Source of the DNA: Tenacibaculum sp. SZ-18
Lineage (GTDB): Bacteria > Bacteroidota > Bacteroidia > Flavobacteriales > Flavobacteriaceae
Direction of reading: 5' to 3'
Assembly (NCBI RefSeq): GCF_002813915.1
Contig: NZ_CP019335.1
Coordinates: 1,161,777-1,225,776, forward strand
Length of the DNA: 64,000 nt
Shown here: piece after piece, positions 29,699 through 39,633 of the stretch
How the letters are laid out: the number at the start of each line of letters is the position of its first letter
Numbering within the stretch: position 1 is the first letter of the stretch
The notes under the pieces: model-generated
Database searches by the model: none
The model's input: only the letters and a program-made list of their open reading frames with translations
What the model was told of the DNA's origin: nothing
Position numbers and translations under genes: made by a program

Positions 29699-30279
29699 AG
29701 TTTGTCAAGTTCATTAGAAACAAATTCGATTAACTCAAACATAAAAGTTTGAAAATCATTTTCAAGTTCGTTGTAGTGTAATTCTAAATCTTCAACAGCA
29801 AGATTCATTTGAGATTTTCCTTTTGTTCTTCGATTCATTCCGTTCATAACTTGTTGTATACCATCAATAAATTGATAATTATACAACCAATCGTATTGAA
29901 TCATATATGGAAGTAATTCTTTTGTTGTTTCGGGTAAAATTTCTTTTTGACTTTCTAAATAGTGATAAATACTTTTAGTATAAATATCTAAAGGTATTTG
30001 CGAATAATTCTCCCAGTTTTTTGCAAGGAAATGATCATAAAAAATATCTATAATCACACCATCGTAATGACCATATCTTTCATGTAGTCTGCGTTTACTA
30101 ATTCTCACGATTTCATTTGAATCAGTAAAAGTATCAATACTTCGGTGCAGGTAAATTCCTTTCTGAATATCTTCTGTCAGGTGTTTGAATTTATTACCCC
30201 GAATATGGTCAGCAATAAAATTGCCGAGCATAATGTGATGATTGTTTGGAGATAGATACAAATGCGCCAAAAAATTCAT
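29695..30279 (-). CDS. Acyl carrier protein phosphodiesterase
   Basis: A 194-residue AcpH-family protein (HD-like fold) that removes the 4'-phosphopantetheine group from holo-ACP. Typical text: MNFLAHLYLSPNNHHIMLGN, FIADHIRGNKF, GIYLHRSIDTFTDSN with metal-binding His/Asp, and YDGVIIDIFYDHFLAKNW. It is the upstream partner of ggt with a 4-base overlap. A TACATTTA element just before the start (30286-30293) may be its promoter. Confidence 0.9.
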   Translation of the reverse strand: MNFLAHLYLSPNNHHIMLGNFIADHIRGNKFKHLTEDIQKGIYLHRSIDTFTDSNEIVRISKRRLHERYGHYDGVIIDIFYDHFLAKNWENYSQIPLDIYTKSIYHYLESQKEILPETTKELLPYMIQYDWLYNYQFIDGIQQVMNGMNRRTKGKSQMNLAVEDLELHYNELENDFQTFMFELIEFVSNELDKL

Positions 30280-30294
30280 TCCTTAAATGTAGCG

Positions 30295-30328
30295 AAAAAA
30301 GGTGAGATAGATTTATCGCTATTTCACC
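30295..30328 (-). terminator. Terminator of the DUF4249 operon
   Basis: Ten-bp arms GGTGAGATAG (30301-30310) and CTATTTCACC (30319-30328), the latter covering the last codons of the MG2-like gene; on the minus strand six T follow. Confidence 0.8.
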
Positions 30329-31971
30329 GTGAACTCATTGGTTAAATTAATCAATTGTCCAATTTTATTGTAACCTTGAATATTAATTTCATATTGACCG
30401 GCAACATCAGAAGTGAAAAAGGTTAGTTTTTCCTCTAATGAATTGATACTTGGATTCCAGTACAGTTGTGTTCTAAAATCAGGAATACGATCGTTCTTTA
30501 AATTGTGATCTTGGAAGAAATATAATTTTTTAGGTTGAACTGGCATTACGATGAATTTTTTATAAGAATCACTGCTATCAATGTAATCTCCTTTAAAAGA
30601 GTCTACTATAACAACACCTTGGTAAATGGCATTTCCATAAAAGTATTTATCTGTAACTAAAGAAATAGATTTAATATTTCGTGAGTTGTAGCTTCTAAAG
30701 CTTGTATGATCGGTAACGATTCTTCCATCAATTATTAATAAAGAAGGTAAATAACTCAAAGTTTCTGAAGCGTCAGTATCGGTAACATTGATTTGATAAG
30801 TATCTCCTTTTTTGTAAAAACCAGCACCTTCAATTACTTCGACAAATGTTTCTCTAACCGTATTAAAACGTGTGTAATCATCAAGAAGGTAAACCTTTTT
30901 TATATTATCAAGAATTGGATTTGTCATTGGAGTGATTAATAAGGAATCTTTCTTTACGGTATAGTAAGCGTTTTCTATTTGGGAGTATAAACTTCTTACT
31001 TTAATACTATTAACCATTTCTTCCGTTAATTGTAACTCTCTAAAATCATTGAATTTGTAGTTACCGTTATCAAAAGGCATTAATTCAATTCTATAATTAG
31101 ATGGTTTGTTATCAAGAATATTAATAAAAACCACATCTGTATTTAAATCTTCGATGTTAAAGAAAAACTCCCCAGCATTATTTGTAATTGCAGTTAGGGG
31201 AATACTTTTACTATTTGATAAAGATAAAGACAGTTTAATGTCTGATAATTTAGCTGAATTTTTTGTTGTTATTTTTCCTTTTAAAAGAGAACCTCTTAAT
31301 TCAGGAAGGAAAAATTTATTAGCTGTATTTTGACCATTGGTACGAAATGTACTTCTCTTGCTAGAATAATTATCTTTCAGCTTAACTGATACCGAAAATT
31401 CACCATTTAACTTAGAGATGATTTCATTGTTTAGTTTTAAAGCTAATTTTTCCCTTTTTTTATAAGTTTTTCCTAAGTTCTTGAATAGTGAAGTATTGTT
31501 ATTGTTGGATAATTTGGTCGGATTTTGATTTTCAGTTGACGCTAATCTAGTGGTAAATGGATTGATAATCACAATGTCTTTTTCGAATAAAGATTTTTCG
31601 TTTTTCATCCATTGGGTATATGATACAAGTTTATAAGCTCCCGATTTTATTTTGGTATTAATAAAAATATCTCCGTAACCTTTACCATTTGTAAGTGAAA
31701 CTTTTTGTTGTACAACGCTATTATTATTTGAATCTATTAATTCTACATAAGCTATTTTACTGAAAGAAGAAAAGCGATTATTATTTTCTAGGCAGTAAAT
31801 TTTATAGAATAATTTTTCACCTGAGAGCAAGAAGTCATTATTGTAATGAACATAGATTTTTTCTTTGGGATAGGAATTAATTTTATTTGTAAAAGTTAAG
31901 CTAGAGCTGGTTTGAGCTAATAAATTTAACGCTACTAAAGAGTAAATTATCGTTAGTGTTCTTTTCATCAT
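30319..31971 (-). CDS. Secreted MG2-like protein of a TonB/DUF4249 locus
   Basis: A 550-residue exported protein with a signal peptide (to about AQTSS). The segment SYPKEKIYVHYNNDFLLSGE, then KLFYKIYCLENN, is the typical opening of Bacteroidetes proteins with alpha-2-macroglobulin MG2-type domains. A carboxypeptidase-regulatory-like domain follows (LRGSLLKGKITTKNSAKLSD). A C-terminal part contains SYLPSLLIIDGRIVTDH, resembling a plug-like region. No thioester or protease motif is visible. It is the last gene of an operon with a TonB receptor and two DUF4249 lipoproteins, so it probably acts in the same outer-membrane complex. Confidence 0.7.
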   Translation of the reverse strand: MMKRTLTIIYSLVALNLLAQTSSSLTFTNKINSYPKEKIYVHYNNDFLLSGEKLFYKIYCLENNNRFSSFSKIAYVELIDSNNNSVVQQKVSLTNGKGYGDIFINTKIKSGAYKLVSYTQWMKNEKSLFEKDIVIINPFTTRLASTENQNPTKLSNNNNTSLFKNLGKTYKKREKLALKLNNEIISKLNGEFSVSVKLKDNYSSKRSTFRTNGQNTANKFFLPELRGSLLKGKITTKNSAKLSDIKLSLSLSNSKSIPLTAITNNAGEFFFNIEDLNTDVVFINILDNKPSNYRIELMPFDNGNYKFNDFRELQLTEEMVNSIKVRSLYSQIENAYYTVKKDSLLITPMTNPILDNIKKVYLLDDYTRFNTVRETFVEVIEGAGFYKKGDTYQINVTDTDASETLSYLPSLLIIDGRIVTDHTSFRSYNSRNIKSISLVTDKYFYGNAIYQGVVIVDSFKGDYIDSSDSYKKFIVMPVQPKKLYFFQDHNLKNDRIPDFRTQLYWNPSINSLEEKLTFFTSDVAGQYEINIQGYNKIGQLINLTNEFTVK

Positions 31972-31980
31972 ATGTTTTTT

Positions 31981-33192
31981 TTAGTCTTCCCAGAAATCTG
32001 GTTTTATAACTGATCCTGCCTGAGAGCAATCTCCGCATTCTCTTAAAATTAATTCGTAAGGGGCATCAGAGCCTCCTCCAATTCCTCCTGGTGGTTCATC
32101 ATAAAGAATATGAGTTTGTAAATATTCAAGCAGAGGAGAGCCTCCTGAATCGTCTTCAAGTGGTGGATTAGGAAATTCGTTGCATCCTGTTAATCCTAAG
32201 TAATTAACAAATGATAAGTTGGTAATATCTTCACGGTTAAAGTAAAATCTTTTTTTAGTTAATGAAGATACTTCAAAATAACCAATTACTTTATCCTCGA
32301 TAGGATTTGTTTCTGAAGTAATGTTACTCGGTATATTTCCTACTTGTGTTTGAGTAAAAATATTATCATTATTTGAAAATTTATCCAAAAGTTGATAATA
32401 ATTATTCGTATTCTGATTTAACACATATTGTTTAATTAGTATGCTATATCTAATTCCCAAGACATAACTACTTACAGGAATTTCTCTAATTTTATAACCT
32501 TTAACTTCATCTGAAGATAAAGACGTTGTTTCTGCTAATAAAATTTTTTTTGACTTGTTATTTCCATAACAAAACCCATTCCCATAGATCTCAGGTTCCT
32601 TTTCTACGATTTTGAAAGCATATGGAGGAGTATCAGAGACTACTTCTATTCGTTTTGGATTCCAAACTACTGGTCTAATTTGATAAGTTTCATCATATTC
32701 ATATCTGTAATAACTTCCATTTGCACTATTTCCTGAGGCATCTAAAGTAAGTACAATAACTTTGTTATTATCCAAATTATTGTCAATACTTGGAGTTAAA
32801 TTATTAATATTCGCTAGGGTTGGGAGTTGTTGGCTTGAAGAGCTATATTTCTCACCATTTGATGTTTGAATTTCAAGTGTATAACTTTGATTTGGTTCTG
32901 CTTTAAAAGGAGAAATAGAAGTATAAATTCCTTGTTCTGTTTCATTAAAATCATAAATATTACCAGAGTCATCCTTGATTTTAACCACGGCATTTATTTC
33001 TTTGATAATTTCTTCTGAATCAATAGGAACACTTTTTGAAAGTTCAACTGTATGGTTTTTGAACTCATCGGTAATTATGGCTTTTACAATTAAATTACTC
33101 TTAAAATTGATTGATGAATAATCAATTGAATCAACACAACTTACAAGGATAATTGTAGCCAGAAAATAGCGTAAATATTTATTTTTTTTCAT
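31981..33192 (-). CDS. DUF4249 outer-membrane lipoprotein
   Basis: A 403-residue lipoprotein with lipobox ATIILVSCVDSI. The DUF4249 pattern is clear: LIVKAIITDEFKNHTVELSK, SVPID, VVKIKDDSGNIYDFNE and YTLEIQTSNGEKYSSS. Its C-terminus carries a CGDC pair (RECGDCSQAGSVIKPDFW) also found in its neighbour. DUF4249 proteins nearly always accompany TonB-dependent receptors; their ligand is unknown. This copy and the preceding gene are tandem paralogues with matching blocks throughout, so one arose by duplication. It follows its paralogue after 11 bases. Confidence 0.9.
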   Translation of the reverse strand: MKKNKYLRYFLATIILVSCVDSIDYSSINFKSNLIVKAIITDEFKNHTVELSKSVPIDSEEIIKEINAVVKIKDDSGNIYDFNETEQGIYTSISPFKAEPNQSYTLEIQTSNGEKYSSSSQQLPTLANINNLTPSIDNNLDNNKVIVLTLDASGNSANGSYYRYEYDETYQIRPVVWNPKRIEVVSDTPPYAFKIVEKEPEIYGNGFCYGNNKSKKILLAETTSLSSDEVKGYKIREIPVSSYVLGIRYSILIKQYVLNQNTNNYYQLLDKFSNNDNIFTQTQVGNIPSNITSETNPIEDKVIGYFEVSSLTKKRFYFNREDITNLSFVNYLGLTGCNEFPNPPLEDDSGGSPLLEYLQTHILYDEPPGGIGGGSDAPYELILRECGDCSQAGSVIKPDFWED

Positions 33193-33203
33193 TTTTATAT
33201 TCT

Positions 33204-34427
33204 TTATTCAATCCAAAATTCTGGAGGATTTACCGGCCCTAAATGAGAGCAGTCACCACACTGTTTTCGAACTAGTTGATATAAATTATTTGGTGGAATA
33301 ATTGGCATATCAGGTGGACTTTGATAAATCCAGCCTGTTTGTAACCTTACTAAAAGTGGAGAGTTACCAGATGGTTCAATGATATCTGGATTTACTCTTT
33401 CAATACAGCCAAGTAGACTTCTATAATTAGTATATAATATATTATCTGTTATTTCATTTCTATTTAAGAAAATACGTTTTGTTGAAAGGGAGGAAACTTC
33501 GAAAAATCCAATTACTTTATCTTTGTACGGCTGATCGGTAGATTTAATATTACTTGTTAAGTTCCCAACTTGAGTTTGAGAAAATATATCATCTGGATTT
33601 GAAAAGGTTTCTAACAAAGAAAAGAAATTATATGCATTTTCATTAATAACATATTGTTTTACGAGTATGCTGTATCGGATTCCAATAATATAATTATCTA
33701 AAGGAATTTGTCGAATAGGAAATCCTATAACTTGATCTTGTGCTAAAGACTGTGTTTCTGTAACTAAAATGTTTTTCGATTTTTGATTTCCATAACAAAA
33801 GCCAATTCCATCTTCTTCAGTTGTTTTATCAACTAATTGAAATTGATATGGAGGTGTATCGGAAATAATGAGTAACTTTTTTGTACTCCAAATAGGAGTT
33901 TTTACTTTGTAAGTCTCATCATATTCGTATTTGTAATAATTTCCTTCAGCTCCCGAAATATTACTATTTACCTTAATTATTAGCTCTGGAATACCAGTAA
34001 TATCATTATTTTCCACACTAGTTCTAATATCTCCTATAGAAGCATTAGTAGAAGGAAGAGTTTCTGCTGAGGATAAATATTTTCTTCCATCACTAGTTTC
34101 GATATTTAGAGTGTATGTTTTATTTGCCTCTGCGGCAAACTCATTGATTGAATTGTATATACCTGGTGACGACTCTTCGAAACTATAAATTTGCCCAGAT
34201 TCATCCAAAATTGAAACAGTTGCATTTCTTTCAGGAGAAACATTCGATGAATCTACAGGTATTGTTCGAGATAATTCTATAGTATGAAATTTAAATTCAT
34301 TTGTTATTCTTGCATTTACTACTAAGTTAGAATTTATTTCAATTGCAGAAAACTCAACTGGCTCAATACAACTACTAATTAAGATTGAACTGAGAATGAA
34401 AATTAAATATATTAAAACCTTTTTCAT
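33204..34427 (-). CDS. DUF4249 outer-membrane lipoprotein (paralogue)
   Basis: A 407-residue lipoprotein with lipobox ILISSCIEPV. Shared with the neighbouring copy: NARITNEFKFHTIELSRTIP, GNYYKYEYDETYKVKTPIW, IPLDNYIIGIRYSILVKQYV and the C-terminal QCGDCSHLGPVNPPEFW. The middle (residues 290-370) is more divergent than the ends, which suggests different ligands. It lies 5 bases after the TonB receptor gene, so both lipoproteins are expressed with it. Confidence 0.9.
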   Translation of the reverse strand: MKKVLIYLIFILSSILISSCIEPVEFSAIEINSNLVVNARITNEFKFHTIELSRTIPVDSSNVSPERNATVSILDESGQIYSFEESSPGIYNSINEFAAEANKTYTLNIETSDGRKYLSSAETLPSTNASIGDIRTSVENNDITGIPELIIKVNSNISGAEGNYYKYEYDETYKVKTPIWSTKKLLIISDTPPYQFQLVDKTTEEDGIGFCYGNQKSKNILVTETQSLAQDQVIGFPIRQIPLDNYIIGIRYSILVKQYVINENAYNFFSLLETFSNPDDIFSQTQVGNLTSNIKSTDQPYKDKVIGFFEVSSLSTKRIFLNRNEITDNILYTNYRSLLGCIERVNPDIIEPSGNSPLLVRLQTGWIYQSPPDMPIIPPNNLYQLVRKQCGDCSHLGPVNPPEFWIE

Positions 34428-34432
34428 ATCAG

Positions 34433-37171
34433 TTAAAAGCTAAAATTGTAAGTAATTGTTGGTATCGGAACTGAGAAAATAGAGCTTTGATAAGCTTCTA
34501 CATTACCATTAGCATTTGTTTGAAAAAATACCGAGTAAGGATTGTTTCTTCCCAAAACATTGTAAACTGAAATATTCCAAAAACTATGAGCAAACTTTTT
34601 TATTTTATGGTTCCCTTCAATATTTATGCCTATGTCTAGACGATAATAATCTGGAATTCTAAACTGGTTACGATCACTGTAAGTTAAAAATTCAGCACCG
34701 TTAAAAATAAATTTCCCTGTTGGATATGTAATGGGTCTTCCAGTTTGATATGTGAAGTTAGCTGAGAAACTATATCGCTCAGTGAATTTATAGTTTAAAA
34801 CTGCTGTTAAATCATGAGGTTTGTCATAATTCGTTGGAAAAAACTCACCATTATTCACAGTTTCTTCATCAAACATGCTGTTTAATTGTATTAAAGATCT
34901 TGAATAACTATATCCTAACCATCCATTTAACTTTCCTTTGTTCTTTCTTAATAAAAATTCTACTCCATAAGATTTACCTTTACCTTGTAAAACTTCCGTC
35001 TCAATATTTTCATTTAATAATAAGTTAGCCCCAATCTTATAGTCTAACAGATTTTGATATCTTTTATAATATCCTTCGAGACTAATTTCATAATCATTTC
35101 CATTAATGTTTTTAAATAAACCTAGAGAAATTTGAGTACCTTCTTGAGGTTTTATATTGGTGTCTGATAATCTCCAAGTGTCAATAGGTGTAGCAGTTGT
35201 GTTATTGTTTAAGCGATGTATATATTGAAAAGACTTATTAAAACTTGCTTTTAGTGATAAAGTATTATTAAGAGCATATCTTCCGGCTAAACGGTAACTT
35301 AATCCGTGATAGGTTTGGAAAATTTCATTATTGTCGTATTCAACTGTATTTATAACTGTTGATTCGTTTTTTGGTGCATCATTTCTATATTCTCTTTGAC
35401 TTGAAGGACCAAGCGCGAGGTATTGATTTAAACGAAGCCCAATATTGAAGTTAAGTTTCTTGTTTACGGTAAATTCATCAGAAATAAACAATGCATTTTC
35501 TAGTGCTCTTTCTTCTGGAATATTTAGTGGGACGACCGTTGAGTTATTACCTTTCGGTTGAATGGTTCCAGGTTTAATTTGATACAACTTTGATTCCAAA
35601 CCATATTCAAATTTGTGTTTATCTGAATAGTCGTATTGTAATTTAATTTTTAAATCGGTTTCACTAATGTTATAGGCTAAGTCAAAACTTCTATTAGTTT
35701 CTTGATTTTCATAATCTATATCGAAAGAATACTGACTATGAGAAACTCCTAAATTTCCTCTATTCTTATCATTAAAAACATGTTCCCAATTTAAAGCTCC
35801 CATCACATTTCCATATCTATTAATAGTATCTGAGGCAATCTGAAATTGATCTTTACTAAAATATCCAGTTGCTCTTATAGCGTTATTATCATTAATTTGG
35901 TGTTTGTATTTAGCGATAATATCATAGAATGAAACACTACTGTTTTCAATTTCTTTGTTGTTAACTAATCCTAAAATCCAATCAGAATATGTACTTCTTA
36001 TACCTAAAACTAATCCAGATTTCTCCTTAACTACAGGAATGTCTATATTCACATTTCCCGTAACAGGTCCAATAGAGGCTTCACCTTTAAACTCTTTTGT
36101 ATTTGGGTCTTTGGTTCTAATATCAAAAACAGAACTTAATCTTCCTCCATATTCAGCAGGAATGTTTCCAGTATATATTTTTAAATCATTGGTAGTAAAA
36201 GGATTAATGGCAGAGAATAATCCTAAGAAATGTGTTGGATTATAAATAACTCCATTGTCCAAAAGAAAGAGGTTTTGATCTACTTTTCCACCTCTTACAT
36301 TAACTCCTTCAGATCCTTCACCTGTGGATTTTATAGAGGGTAGTGTAATAGCTACTTTTAAGATATCTCTTTCCCCTAGCACCAACGGAATTTTCTTTAT
36401 TTCTTTCGCTTTTATTTGACTAATCCCAGATATTGTTTGTCGAATATTACGAGTTCTACTGGCACTTATTACTACTTCTTCTAGTTGTTCAGATTTTTCA
36501 CTTATTGAAAAGTTTAAATTTCCGTTGTTGTAAATAATAACATCTTTATATTCAATGTCAAATCCAACAAATGACGTTTCCAGACTGTTTTCCCCGAAAG
36601 GAAGTTTAATTTTAAAGAAACCTTTTTCGTTAGAAGTAGCATAAATATTTTTTCCTCTCTCAAAAATAGTTGCTCCTTCAATAGGCTCTCCGTTTTTATC
36701 ATTTTTTATTATTCCGGTTACAGTATAAAATTCTTTTTTGTGAGTAACCTCTTTACCTATTTTAATTCTAGAAGCACCATTAGAGTTTACTAAAACTGGA
36801 GCATCCTCAATATTATCAGAGGTTATTTCTTCTGTATCGTAAATACTTTTTTTAATTAAATTACCATTAGTAAGTACTACTTTGTTCTCTTCAAAAACAA
36901 AATAATTTACACTAGATCCTCCAAATAGCGTATCTAAAACGTGTGATAATTTGGCATTAGTGAAATTGAAATTTACTTTTTCCTGATCTAACCAGTTTTT
37001 AAGATAGTAGAAACGATAGTTAGTTTTACTTTCGATAAGATTAATAACCTGTTCTTTGGTTAAATTATCAGCACTAATAGTAACAGTTTCGTTTTTTTCT
37101 TGAGCGAAAAGACCTACAGAAACAATTAAAAAAATTAGCGATAATATAGTTTTTTTAATAGCTGATTTCAT
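34433..37171 (-). CDS. TonB-dependent receptor with STN domain
   Basis: A 912-residue outer-membrane receptor. After a signal peptide comes an STN domain (about 27-105; VTISADNLTKEQVINLIESK), then a carboxypeptidase-like domain (about 150-235; GEPIEGATIFERGKNIYATS), a plug (about 245-355; VNVRGGKVDQNLFLLDNGVI) and a 22-strand barrel ending TITYNFSF. STN domains often signal to an anti-sigma factor, but no sigma/anti-sigma pair is next to it. The ligand is unknown; no SusD gene accompanies it, and the two DUF4249 lipoproteins probably take the surface-binding role. Confidence 0.92.
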   Translation of the reverse strand: MKSAIKKTILSLIFLIVSVGLFAQEKNETVTISADNLTKEQVINLIESKTNYRFYYLKNWLDQEKVNFNFTNAKLSHVLDTLFGGSSVNYFVFEENKVVLTNGNLIKKSIYDTEEITSDNIEDAPVLVNSNGASRIKIGKEVTHKKEFYTVTGIIKNDKNGEPIEGATIFERGKNIYATSNEKGFFKIKLPFGENSLETSFVGFDIEYKDVIIYNNGNLNFSISEKSEQLEEVVISASRTRNIRQTISGISQIKAKEIKKIPLVLGERDILKVAITLPSIKSTGEGSEGVNVRGGKVDQNLFLLDNGVIYNPTHFLGLFSAINPFTTNDLKIYTGNIPAEYGGRLSSVFDIRTKDPNTKEFKGEASIGPVTGNVNIDIPVVKEKSGLVLGIRSTYSDWILGLVNNKEIENSSVSFYDIIAKYKHQINDNNAIRATGYFSKDQFQIASDTINRYGNVMGALNWEHVFNDKNRGNLGVSHSQYSFDIDYENQETNRSFDLAYNISETDLKIKLQYDYSDKHKFEYGLESKLYQIKPGTIQPKGNNSTVVPLNIPEERALENALFISDEFTVNKKLNFNIGLRLNQYLALGPSSQREYRNDAPKNESTVINTVEYDNNEIFQTYHGLSYRLAGRYALNNTLSLKASFNKSFQYIHRLNNNTTATPIDTWRLSDTNIKPQEGTQISLGLFKNINGNDYEISLEGYYKRYQNLLDYKIGANLLLNENIETEVLQGKGKSYGVEFLLRKNKGKLNGWLGYSYSRSLIQLNSMFDEETVNNGEFFPTNYDKPHDLTAVLNYKFTERYSFSANFTYQTGRPITYPTGKFIFNGAEFLTYSDRNQFRIPDYYRLDIGINIEGNHKIKKFAHSFWNISVYNVLGRNNPYSVFFQTNANGNVEAYQSSIFSVPIPTITYNFSF

Positions 37172-37175
37172 TTGG

Positions 37176-37853
37176 TTATTCTTGTGATAGAGATGTAATT
37201 AGTTTAGCAACGAAGTTTGTGTAGTTGTTTTTTAATAAGTATCGATTAGACTTATAAAATTTTGAGATATCTTTTTTATTTTGAGGGAAAATCTTGTTAA
37301 AATCTCTTTTAGAATCAATAGGGTAATACTCGTCTTTGTACTTTAAGATGAAACTTTCTTCTTTTCTAAAAGTATGATAACGATAATCGGCATCTCGATT
37401 CTCTTTACTAAATTTTTTATGTTTTTTGTAAACTGCAAATAAATCTTGTATTAGAAGTTCTTGTAAAAAACCCCTACTACCACAATTAACAAAGCGTAAA
37501 TTGTCAATAACAAATAAATTAACCAACGATTTTTCAGGGATAATAGAAATAAGTTGATCTTGATTTTTAAGATTTATTACGATGAAATCATCAACCAATT
37601 CATATTTTATATTTACGTTGTCAAACACTTGGTCTTTGTAAATGAGACTTCCCTTTTTAAAACTTTCGTCTTTATAAAAGTTATGGTTATTCTTAATTTT
37701 TTTACGATATCGTTCCTTATAAACAACACCGTAGCTAAGTTGTGTGTTATTTTGACCAACAGCTTGATCAAATTTCTCGAATAGAGATTGATTTTGTGCA
37801 AATGATATGAAATGGCAAGAAACTAATACCAAGATTGATAGCAATTTTCTCAT
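37176..37853 (-). CDS. Small exported protein leading the TonB/DUF4249 operon
   Basis: A 225-residue protein with a signal peptide (MRKLLSILVLVSCHFISFAQ). The mature part is strongly basic and Lys/Tyr-rich, with VDDFIVINLKNQDQLISIIP and FVNCGSRGFLQELLIQDLFA. No family recognised. It lies 4 bases before the TonB receptor gene and is the first gene of the operon, so it is presumably a periplasmic accessory. I found no TAnnTTTG element upstream, unlike many other operons in the window, so control may differ. Confidence 0.7.
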   Translation of the reverse strand: MRKLLSILVLVSCHFISFAQNQSLFEKFDQAVGQNNTQLSYGVVYKERYRKKIKNNHNFYKDESFKKGSLIYKDQVFDNVNIKYELVDDFIVINLKNQDQLISIIPEKSLVNLFVIDNLRFVNCGSRGFLQELLIQDLFAVYKKHKKFSKENRDADYRYHTFRKEESFILKYKDEYYPIDSKRDFNKIFPQNKKDISKFYKSNRYLLKNNYTNFVAKLITSLSQE

Positions 37854-38007
37854 CTATATGTTATTTTTAAATTAAACTTGGTAAGGGGGCGGTAAATATA
37901 AAATTTAATTTTGTAGAAAATGTTAAATTCTAAGATTTTGCTAATATTTTACTTCATTCAGAATTTCACTAATTCTCAATTAGAACGACTATTATTTTTT
38001 AACTAAA

Positions 38008-38037
38008 AAAAGCCATTTTCTTAATAAAATGGCTTTT
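38008..38037 (-). terminator. Terminator of pepD
   Basis: Perfect 12-bp arms (38008-38019 and 38026-38037), and six or more T on the minus strand, 22 bases after the pepD stop. Confidence 0.85.
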
Positions 38038-38059
38038 ATGAGTAATAGTTGAAATACCA

Positions 38060-39523
38060 CTAGTTTGCACTAGGTATATTTTTCAGAATTTCAAGTAAGA
38101 ACTTCCAAAATTTTTGCATTGATGAAATTTGAGCTCTTTCATCTGGTGAGTGAGCTCCTCGAATATTTGGTCCAAAAGAAATCATATCCATCTCTGGATA
38201 ATTTTGCCCCAAAATACCACATTCTAAACCAGCATGACACGCTGCAACGTGTGGTTCTTCGCTATTCATTTTAAGATATAAACTTTTTAAAACTTTTAAA
38301 ATGTCTGAATTCATATTTGGTAACCATCCAGGGTATGATCCAGAGAACTCTACATCAAATCCAGCTAATTCAAAAGTAGAACGTAAAGAGTTGGCTAAAT
38401 CCCATTTGTTCGTCTCAGATGAAGAACGAGTTAAACAACCAATTTTAATTGCTCCGTCTTTGACAATAACTCTAGCGATATTATTTGAAGTTTCAACTAA
38501 ATCAGCAATATCAGGGCTCATTCTGTAAACTCCATTTAAAGCTGCGTAAACCGATTTTATTAATCCCATTTGAACTCCTAAATCCATAACAAATTCTGGA
38601 GATGAAACTTCTTTAAATTCAATTAATAGGTTTGGTTCTAAAGAAGAGAATTCTGATGTAATATCATTAATTAATTCATTTAATTCAAACAAGAAAGGTT
38701 CTTTTGAAACCGTATCAATTACAACAGTAGCAAAACTTTCCCGAGGAATAGCATTGCGTAAACTTCCACCGTTAATTTCAGAGATTCGTAAACCATAATT
38801 TGTAAATCCATCAAACAACAAACGATTCATAATTTTATTGGCATTACCTAACCCTTTATGGATATCCATTCCAGAGTGTCCTCCATTTAATCCAGTTACC
38901 GAAAGTTCAAATGCGATAGTGTTTTCAGGTGTTTTTTCTTGCTCATAAGTTCTTGTTGCTGTAATATCTACACCACCAGCACAACCGATCCCAATTTCAT
39001 CATCTTCTTCCGTGTCTAAGTTTAATAATATTTCTCCTGTTAAAATTCCACCTTCAAGTCCCATTGCACCAGTCATTCCAGTTTCTTCATCGATTGTGAA
39101 TAAAGCTTCAATTGCCGGATGAGCAATATCAGTTGATGATAAAACTGCCATAATAGATGCAACTCCTAAACCATTATCTGCTCCTAAAGTAGTCCCTTTA
39201 GCTTTTACCCAGTCTCCATCTATGAACATTTTGATTCCTTCAGTATTAAAATCAAAATTTGTATCTGCGTTTTTTTGGTGAACCATATCTAAATGACTTT
39301 GCATTACAATGGTTTTTCTATTTTCCATTCCAGCAGTAGCTGGTTTTTTGATAATTACATTTCCAACTTTGTCAACAAAAGTTTCAAGGTTTAATTTCTT
39401 TCCAAAGTCTACCATAAATTGAATCACTCGTTCTTCTTTTTTAGAAGGGCGAGGAACAGCGTTTAAATCTGCGAAGTGATTCCAAACAACTTTTGGTTCT
39501 ATATCTTTAATTTCTATGCTCAT
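38060..39523 (-). CDS. pepD: Aminoacyl-histidine dipeptidase / cytosolic non-specific dipeptidase
   Basis: An M20-family zinc peptidase of 487 residues that hydrolyses dipeptides. Metal and catalytic motifs: TIVMQSHLDMVHQKN (His and Asp), GTTLGADNGLGVASIMAVLS (bridging Asp), LFTIDEETGMTGAMGL (Glu base) and LLNLDTEEDDEIGIGCAGG. The lid domain follows, with LNGGHSGMDIHKGLGNANK, and SFGPNIRGAHSPDERAQI at the end. I start at the ATG at 39521-39523, because a TACCTTTG promoter element at 39548-39555 overlaps the earlier in-frame ATG at 39550. Promoter and terminator make it monocistronic. Confidence 0.95.
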   Translation of the reverse strand: MSIEIKDIEPKVVWNHFADLNAVPRPSKKEERVIQFMVDFGKKLNLETFVDKVGNVIIKKPATAGMENRKTIVMQSHLDMVHQKNADTNFDFNTEGIKMFIDGDWVKAKGTTLGADNGLGVASIMAVLSSTDIAHPAIEALFTIDEETGMTGAMGLEGGILTGEILLNLDTEEDDEIGIGCAGGVDITATRTYEQEKTPENTIAFELSVTGLNGGHSGMDIHKGLGNANKIMNRLLFDGFTNYGLRISEINGGSLRNAIPRESFATVVIDTVSKEPFLFELNELINDITSEFSSLEPNLLIEFKEVSSPEFVMDLGVQMGLIKSVYAALNGVYRMSPDIADLVETSNNIARVIVKDGAIKIGCLTRSSSETNKWDLANSLRSTFELAGFDVEFSGSYPGWLPNMNSDILKVLKSLYLKMNSEEPHVAACHAGLECGILGQNYPEMDMISFGPNIRGAHSPDERAQISSMQKFWKFLLEILKNIPSAN

Positions 39524-39547
39524 CTTGTTGAAGTTTATTTGACGAAT

Positions 39548-39555
39548 CAAAGGTA
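39548..39555 (-). promoter_or_regulatory. -7 promoter element of pepD
   Basis: TACCTTTG on the minus strand, 24 bases upstream of the chosen ATG; it decides the start. Confidence 0.55.
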
Positions 39556-39633
39556 CATTTTAAGATAGTAACAAACAAAGACAACAGTACGTTTTATCTT
39601 TTCTCTTCTTGTAGATTGTTGTAATTTCGCAAT

